From an uncultured Caulobacteraceae bacterium (GTDB taxonomy: Bacteria > Pseudomonadota > Alphaproteobacteria > Caulobacterales > Caulobacteraceae): 47,322 nt of DNA. Location: the NCBI GenBank assembly GCA_903870555.1, contig CAIQDO010000057.1:1-47322 (forward strand). The letters run 5' to 3'. The notes under the pieces are model-generated. The model searched no databases. It saw only the letters and a program-made list of their open reading frames with translations, and had not been told where the DNA came from. Positions 43,142-47,322 of the stretch are shown here, piece after piece. Made by a program: the position numbers and the translations under genes. Each line of letters opens with the position of its first letter. The stretch's first letter is position 1.

Positions 43142-44482
43142 TCAACCTTTCGTGTCAGTCTCTGGCGTCGCATGCGCCTCGAAGATCGGAAAGAACAGGC
43201 GATCGGACTTGAACAGGTGCTTAGCGATGACCCCGTCGCCCAGAAACTCGACCAGATCGCCCAGTGCGGCCTCGCCGTCGGCCACCGCCGCACTCAGCTC
43301 CACCGCCCGCGAGATCAGCCGCGCATGGCCCAGTCGATGGGCTTCAAGATCGTCGAAGCCGTGCTCGGCGAGAATTCTCTCCTCGTCGGCGAAGTGCCTG
43401 ACGAGATGCGCCAGCACCGCGTCGAGAGCCCCGTTTAGGGTCCCGGCGCCATCCCGCTCCGCGACCGCGTCGAACAGGCTGTTGCCGAGATCGAACAGCT
43501 GCCGGTGCTGGCTATCGATCGTCGCCTCGCCGCACTGATAGGCTTCTCGCCAGACCAGCCGCACGGCCGATGGCCCGCCATCGGCGGCCCAAACGTCCGA
43601 GGCGCCGCGCTCATCGACCGCGATTCGTCCGCGGCCTCCGTACTTGGCCCGATAGAGCGCGGCGTCGGCCCTGGCGACCCACACGTCGGCGCTCTCGTCG
43701 GCGGAATATTCCGCGACGCCGAGGCTCAGACCGACCGACCCGACCGTGGTGAAATCCTGGCCGGCGACGATGCCCGCGATCTTCCCCGCCAACGCCCCGG
43801 CCTGCCGACGGCCGGTCTGCGGCGCCAGAATGAGGAATTCGTCGCCGCCCCACCGGAACACCAGATCGCTCGACCGAACCGCCGACTCGATCGCGCGAAC
43901 GAGGTCGCGCAACACCGCGTCGCCGGCGGGATGCCCGAAAATGTCGTTGATGGTCTTGAAATGATCCACATCCACGAAGATCAATGACAGCGGTTGGCGG
44001 AACCTGCGGCTCCGGTCCATTTCCGAGACGATCACCCGTTCGAAGTGGGAGCGGTTCCAGGCCCCCGTCAGGGCGTCAACGGCGACCAGTCGCCGGAGCG
44101 CGACCACTTGGGTGAAAAGGTCTTCGATGCGTCGGATGAGGTCCTGCTTGGCGCCGTCGTCGAACATCAGGATATGCGCATTGTCGACGGCCACGACTTT
44201 CGCCAGCACCGCCGCTTCGTCGCCTTGGCCCTCCGGCGCACGGACCTTGGTCCAGGCGTCGTGCGGAGCATCAAGGAGATCGACGACCGTGGGCCATCGA
44301 AGGGTATCCAGGCCGAAGCGCGCCATGAACGCCCGGCTCAGAACGAGCGGGTCGCCATCTTCGTTCAACACCGCCATCGGGATCGGCAACGCCTCGACAA
44401 AACGCCGAAAAGCCGCGCGACCAATCCCTTCAAGGTCATCTGTCATGACAAAACGCGCATCCAAGGCCGGCTGAAAACACAC
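43142..44482 (-). CDS. GGDEF diguanylate cyclase with C-terminal bacteriohemerythrin domain
   Basis: 446 aa; RSSDLVFRWGGDEF (RxxD I-site plus GGDEF); hemerythrin ligands SQH, HFADE (HxxxE), HRLGH (HxxxH), HLFKSD (HxxxxD). Confidence 0.93.
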   Translation of the reverse strand: MCFQPALDARFVMTDDLEGIGRAAFRRFVEALPIPMAVLNEDGDPLVLSRAFMARFGLDTLRWPTVVDLLDAPHDAWTKVRAPEGQGDEAAVLAKVVAVDNAHILMFDDGAKQDLIRRIEDLFTQVVALRRLVAVDALTGAWNRSHFERVIVSEMDRSRRFRQPLSLIFVDVDHFKTINDIFGHPAGDAVLRDLVRAIESAVRSSDLVFRWGGDEFLILAPQTGRRQAGALAGKIAGIVAGQDFTTVGSVGLSLGVAEYSADESADVWVARADAALYRAKYGGRGRIAVDERGASDVWAADGGPSAVRLVWREAYQCGEATIDSQHRQLFDLGNSLFDAVAERDGAGTLNGALDAVLAHLVRHFADEERILAEHGFDDLEAHRLGHARLISRAVELSAAVADGEAALGDLVEFLGDGVIAKHLFKSDRLFFPIFEAHATPETDTKG

Positions 44483-44543
44483 GCCAACTCTACCATGGGC
44501 GTCGCTGAGGTTGAGGCCGCAAGACCCAAAATGGGGAATTTGG

Positions 44544-46709
44544 TCACATCACGCTCGCCTGGGCCGCCGTCGTTCGCACGACCGTCAGCGAGTAGGGCGG
44601 GAGCAGGATACGGTCGCCGGCCTGACTGAAGGCTCGCGGCGGGTCGTTGCGGGTTGGCCGCCCTGCCGCGCCATCCGGTCGCCAGACATATTGGTCCGCT
44701 CCGTATTGCAGGACCTCGAACGGACCGCGAAGGCCCCGCGCCAGCCGATCGCCGCCGCGGGTCAGGGCGAATTGGACGGACTGGGGACGAGCCGGATCTC
44801 TGTTGATCAAGAGGATCGCCCAACGTCCATCGGCGCGGGCGAGCGGGTAGGCGGCGACGGCGACCCCGGACGGGCCGTCGACGGCGGCCTTGTAAAGAGC
44901 GTGGCGCAGCCCTCCCGACTGAACCCACGCTGTCGTCATCATCCGCGCGCCCCAATAGGCGGGGGTGGGCCACTGAGCCTGCCCGTCTGGGTCGCCGCCG
45001 AACAGCATCAACTCACCATAGCCGGCGCAGGGCGTCTCGGGTTCGAACAGTCGGCTGGGGCCGTATCCGAGCAGATAGGTGGCCCGGCCGCCAAGACTGA
45101 GGAAATGGGCGATCATGTCGGCGTTGAACAGCGCGCCCGGCAACTCGACCTCGCCCTGCGCCGAAAAGGCTGAAAAGCCGTATTCGGTGATGACCAGGGG
45201 CACGGCCGCCGGCACGCCGTCGGCGCGAAGCCGGGCAATACCGGCGCCCAGACGTGCGTCCTCAGCCATCAACGCCTTATCCAGGGGGCCGCACAAGGCG
45301 TCGACCGGGTAGTATTCGAAAGCGAAGAACCCCAGATCCTTCGCCCGGCCCCGGGCGGTCAGGGCGACCAGGAAGCGTCGGGTCCAGGAGTGGTCGAAAT
45401 CGGCGTCCAGCCAGGTGTCCGACACTGCGTCCTGCAGGCTCGGGCCGCCGAGGCTCAAGGTTGCCGTGCCGGCCGGTCCATCGGCGGCGCGTACTGCCGC
45501 GGCGAACTGAACATAGAGCGCGGCGAAATCTTCGGGCGAAACCTTCTGGCCGTCCGGCTCCATGCCCACCTCGACCTGACGCAGGGGATAGCCCCGGCGC
45601 TTGAGAAACCGGACCTCGGCGGCGGCGTTTTCAGGCGTGTCGTAGAGCGCCCCCACCGGGATCATCACCGGCAGGCCATGGGTCAGACCGCTGGCGAACA
45701 CCCGGTCGAACCCCGGCTGTTCGGTGTCCGGGTCGCGATCCGACGCCCTGTGCCAAGGGTCGGTCGAGGAGACCGTGATCGCCGTCTGATCGGCCCCGCT
45801 TGGCGTGTGGCGGACGGCGTCCAGGAACCGCCCGGCGTCGTCGACGACGCCAAATCCGACCTCGCTTATGGCGAAACCCATGGCGTCGCGCGGGTCTACG
45901 GAGCCTTTTGGCGCCGTGTTCGACGACACCTCCAGCAGGATCCTCAAATAGCGCGCTGTCAGCGGGGTTGCGACTAGGGTTAGGACGCCATGGCCGCCCC
46001 GGCCGTTGGTGATCGACCCGCCTGGAAAATCCACCCAACCGCCCTGTCGGTCGAAAGGATCGACCCCGCTCCAGTGTTGCACGCGAAAACGGCGGGCGAA
46101 GGGTCGCGCCCAGCGGATGCGCGCCGCCGATATGGCCCGCGGGCTATCGAAGGCGACAACCACCCATTGCGGGCGGGCCGGCGCATGGGTGTAGCTCTGG
46201 TCGAGATAGGGATTGGACTTCCAGAACGTCGAAGCGGAGCCGTCGTCGAGCCGCGAATAACCGTCGTCATTGGCCTGATCGACGCTGTCACCGCGCCGGG
46301 GCAGGCCATAGCCCCAGCCGGTGAGGACCGGACGGCGGGGATGGTCGCTGGAGATCCAGTAGCCCTGGCGATGGACGGCGTCGCTCCAGCGTCCCTCCTG
46401 GCCCCAATGCCAGGCCTCAATGGCCAGTTCCGTGCGCAGGCTGTAGCTGAGGGGACGGAGACTCACGCCGCCAAGGGCGCGAACATTGTGCGCCGTGAAC
46501 AGCCGGTCGACCTCACCCGCGGCCAGGCCGTCGACGGCGGCCCCAAGCGCCTCATCCGGCGTGAACACATTCACCGGCCCGGACGCCACGTCGATAACGA
46601 CCATCGCCGATGGCGGCCTCGGCGACAGCCCGCAGGAGGCCAGCATCAGCCAAAGGGGAAGCCACGGGAACACACGCCACGGACCAGGTCCCAGTCCGAA
46701 TGTCATCAT
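44544..46709 (-). CDS. large lipoprotein with discoidin-like (F5/8 C) region and clan-A glycoside-hydrolase-like region
   Basis: 721 aa; lipobox-like LMLASCG; DDGSASTFWKSNPYLDQSYTHAPARPQWVVVAFDSPRAISAARIRWA; EVGMEPDGQ and PLVITEYGFSAFS candidate Glu sites. Confidence 0.7.
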   Translation of the reverse strand: MMTFGLGPGPWRVFPWLPLWLMLASCGLSPRPPSAMVVIDVASGPVNVFTPDEALGAAVDGLAAGEVDRLFTAHNVRALGGVSLRPLSYSLRTELAIEAWHWGQEGRWSDAVHRQGYWISSDHPRRPVLTGWGYGLPRRGDSVDQANDDGYSRLDDGSASTFWKSNPYLDQSYTHAPARPQWVVVAFDSPRAISAARIRWARPFARRFRVQHWSGVDPFDRQGGWVDFPGGSITNGRGGHGVLTLVATPLTARYLRILLEVSSNTAPKGSVDPRDAMGFAISEVGFGVVDDAGRFLDAVRHTPSGADQTAITVSSTDPWHRASDRDPDTEQPGFDRVFASGLTHGLPVMIPVGALYDTPENAAAEVRFLKRRGYPLRQVEVGMEPDGQKVSPEDFAALYVQFAAAVRAADGPAGTATLSLGGPSLQDAVSDTWLDADFDHSWTRRFLVALTARGRAKDLGFFAFEYYPVDALCGPLDKALMAEDARLGAGIARLRADGVPAAVPLVITEYGFSAFSAQGEVELPGALFNADMIAHFLSLGGRATYLLGYGPSRLFEPETPCAGYGELMLFGGDPDGQAQWPTPAYWGARMMTTAWVQSGGLRHALYKAAVDGPSGVAVAAYPLARADGRWAILLINRDPARPQSVQFALTRGGDRLARGLRGPFEVLQYGADQYVWRPDGAAGRPTRNDPPRAFSQAGDRILLPPYSLTVVRTTAAQASVM

Positions 46710-46773
46710 CGCGCGGTAACGCTTCGCGCGACGCCGGGTTCCGGAGCGTTAGGAAACCAGGGTCAGAGTATCG

Positions 46774-47322
46774 CTACTCCGCGACCAGCCCGTCCAGCCG
46801 TTCCACCGCCTCAACGAACTCCACCTTGAAGTCCTGCACCACCTGCCCCGCCGAGCGGACGCTGTCGATCAGACCCACACCCTGGCCGACGAAATAGGTG
46901 ACCATCTCCCGCGCCTTGGCGTTGCCGGCCGCCGCGGCCTTGTCCACCGCGTGCAGCGCGCTCTCGCTGACCAGGGTCTGTAACGGCATCGGCAGGGGGC
47001 CAGGGCTGGTGGGGTCCCGCTCCCACGCCTCGGTCCAGGCTGACCGGAGCTGGCGCGCCGGCTTGCCGGTTCGGCTGCGCGAGCGCACCGCGTCGCGCGA
47101 GCCGGCCTCGATCATCTTCTCGCGGAAGATCTCGCTGGTCTCCGACTCCGTCGTCGCCAGCCACACCGAGCCGGTCCACACCCCCGCCGCGCCCATGGCC
47201 ATGCAGGCCGCCATCTGGCCGCCGTTCATGATTCCGCCAGCGGCCAGCACAGGCACGTCGCGGATTGGCCGGATCGCCTTGATCACCTCCGGGACCAGCA
47301 CCATCGTGCTGACCTCGCCGCA
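46774..47322 (-). CDS. nitronate monooxygenase / 2-nitropropane dioxygenase family protein, truncated at right edge
   Basis: CGEVSTMVLVPEVIKAIRPIRDVPVLAAGGIMNGGQMAACMAMGAAGVWTGSVWLATTESE; frame stays open to the window end. Confidence 0.88.
   Translation of the reverse strand, partial: CGEVSTMVLVPEVIKAIRPIRDVPVLAAGGIMNGGQMAACMAMGAAGVWTGSVWLATTESETSEIFREKMIEAGSRDAVRSRSRTGKPARQLRSAWTEAWERDPTSPGPLPMPLQTLVSESALHAVDKAAAAGNAKAREMVTYFVGQGVGLIDSVRSAGQVVQDFKVEFVEAVERLDGLVAE

Overview
Chromosomal window, ~47 kb, high GC, alphaproteobacterial. Gene order (nuo / lon-clpX-clpP-tig) suggests Caulobacterales, by inference only. Left to right: (1) a minus-strand complex I operon nuoA-L (nuoL truncated at the left edge) with three small non-nuo ORFs inserted; (2) tRNA-Asp, a cyclophilin-type PPIase, an EthD-like protein and an MBL-fold hydrolase; (3) tRNA-Val and a lon / matB-like / ybaK-like / clpX / HAD / clpP / tig proteostasis cluster; (4) tRNA-Leu, an RTX-type HlyB/HlyD pair without a visible substrate, and a sugar-nucleotide epimerase; (5) a complete minus-strand ccoNOQP-GHIS cbb3 oxidase cluster, including ccoQ and ccoS, which the ORF track misses; (6) a plus-strand 2Fe-2S ferredoxin + ferritin-like di-iron oxygenase + PAS-only protein module; (7) a Gln/Ala-repeat lipoprotein, an IorAB-type molybdenum hydroxylase, a GGDEF-hemerythrin protein, a discoidin/glycosidase-like lipoprotein, and a truncated nitronate monooxygenase. 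The most interesting signal is an oxygen-related neighbourhood. Two FNR/FixK-type half-palindromes (TTGAC-N4-ATCAA and TTGAG-N4-ATCAA) flank the cbb3 operon and the ferredoxin/di-iron module. This suggests that an uncharacterised O2-activating di-iron enzyme is co-regulated with the high-affinity oxidase. No CRISPR array, IS element, prophage or rRNA was recognised.
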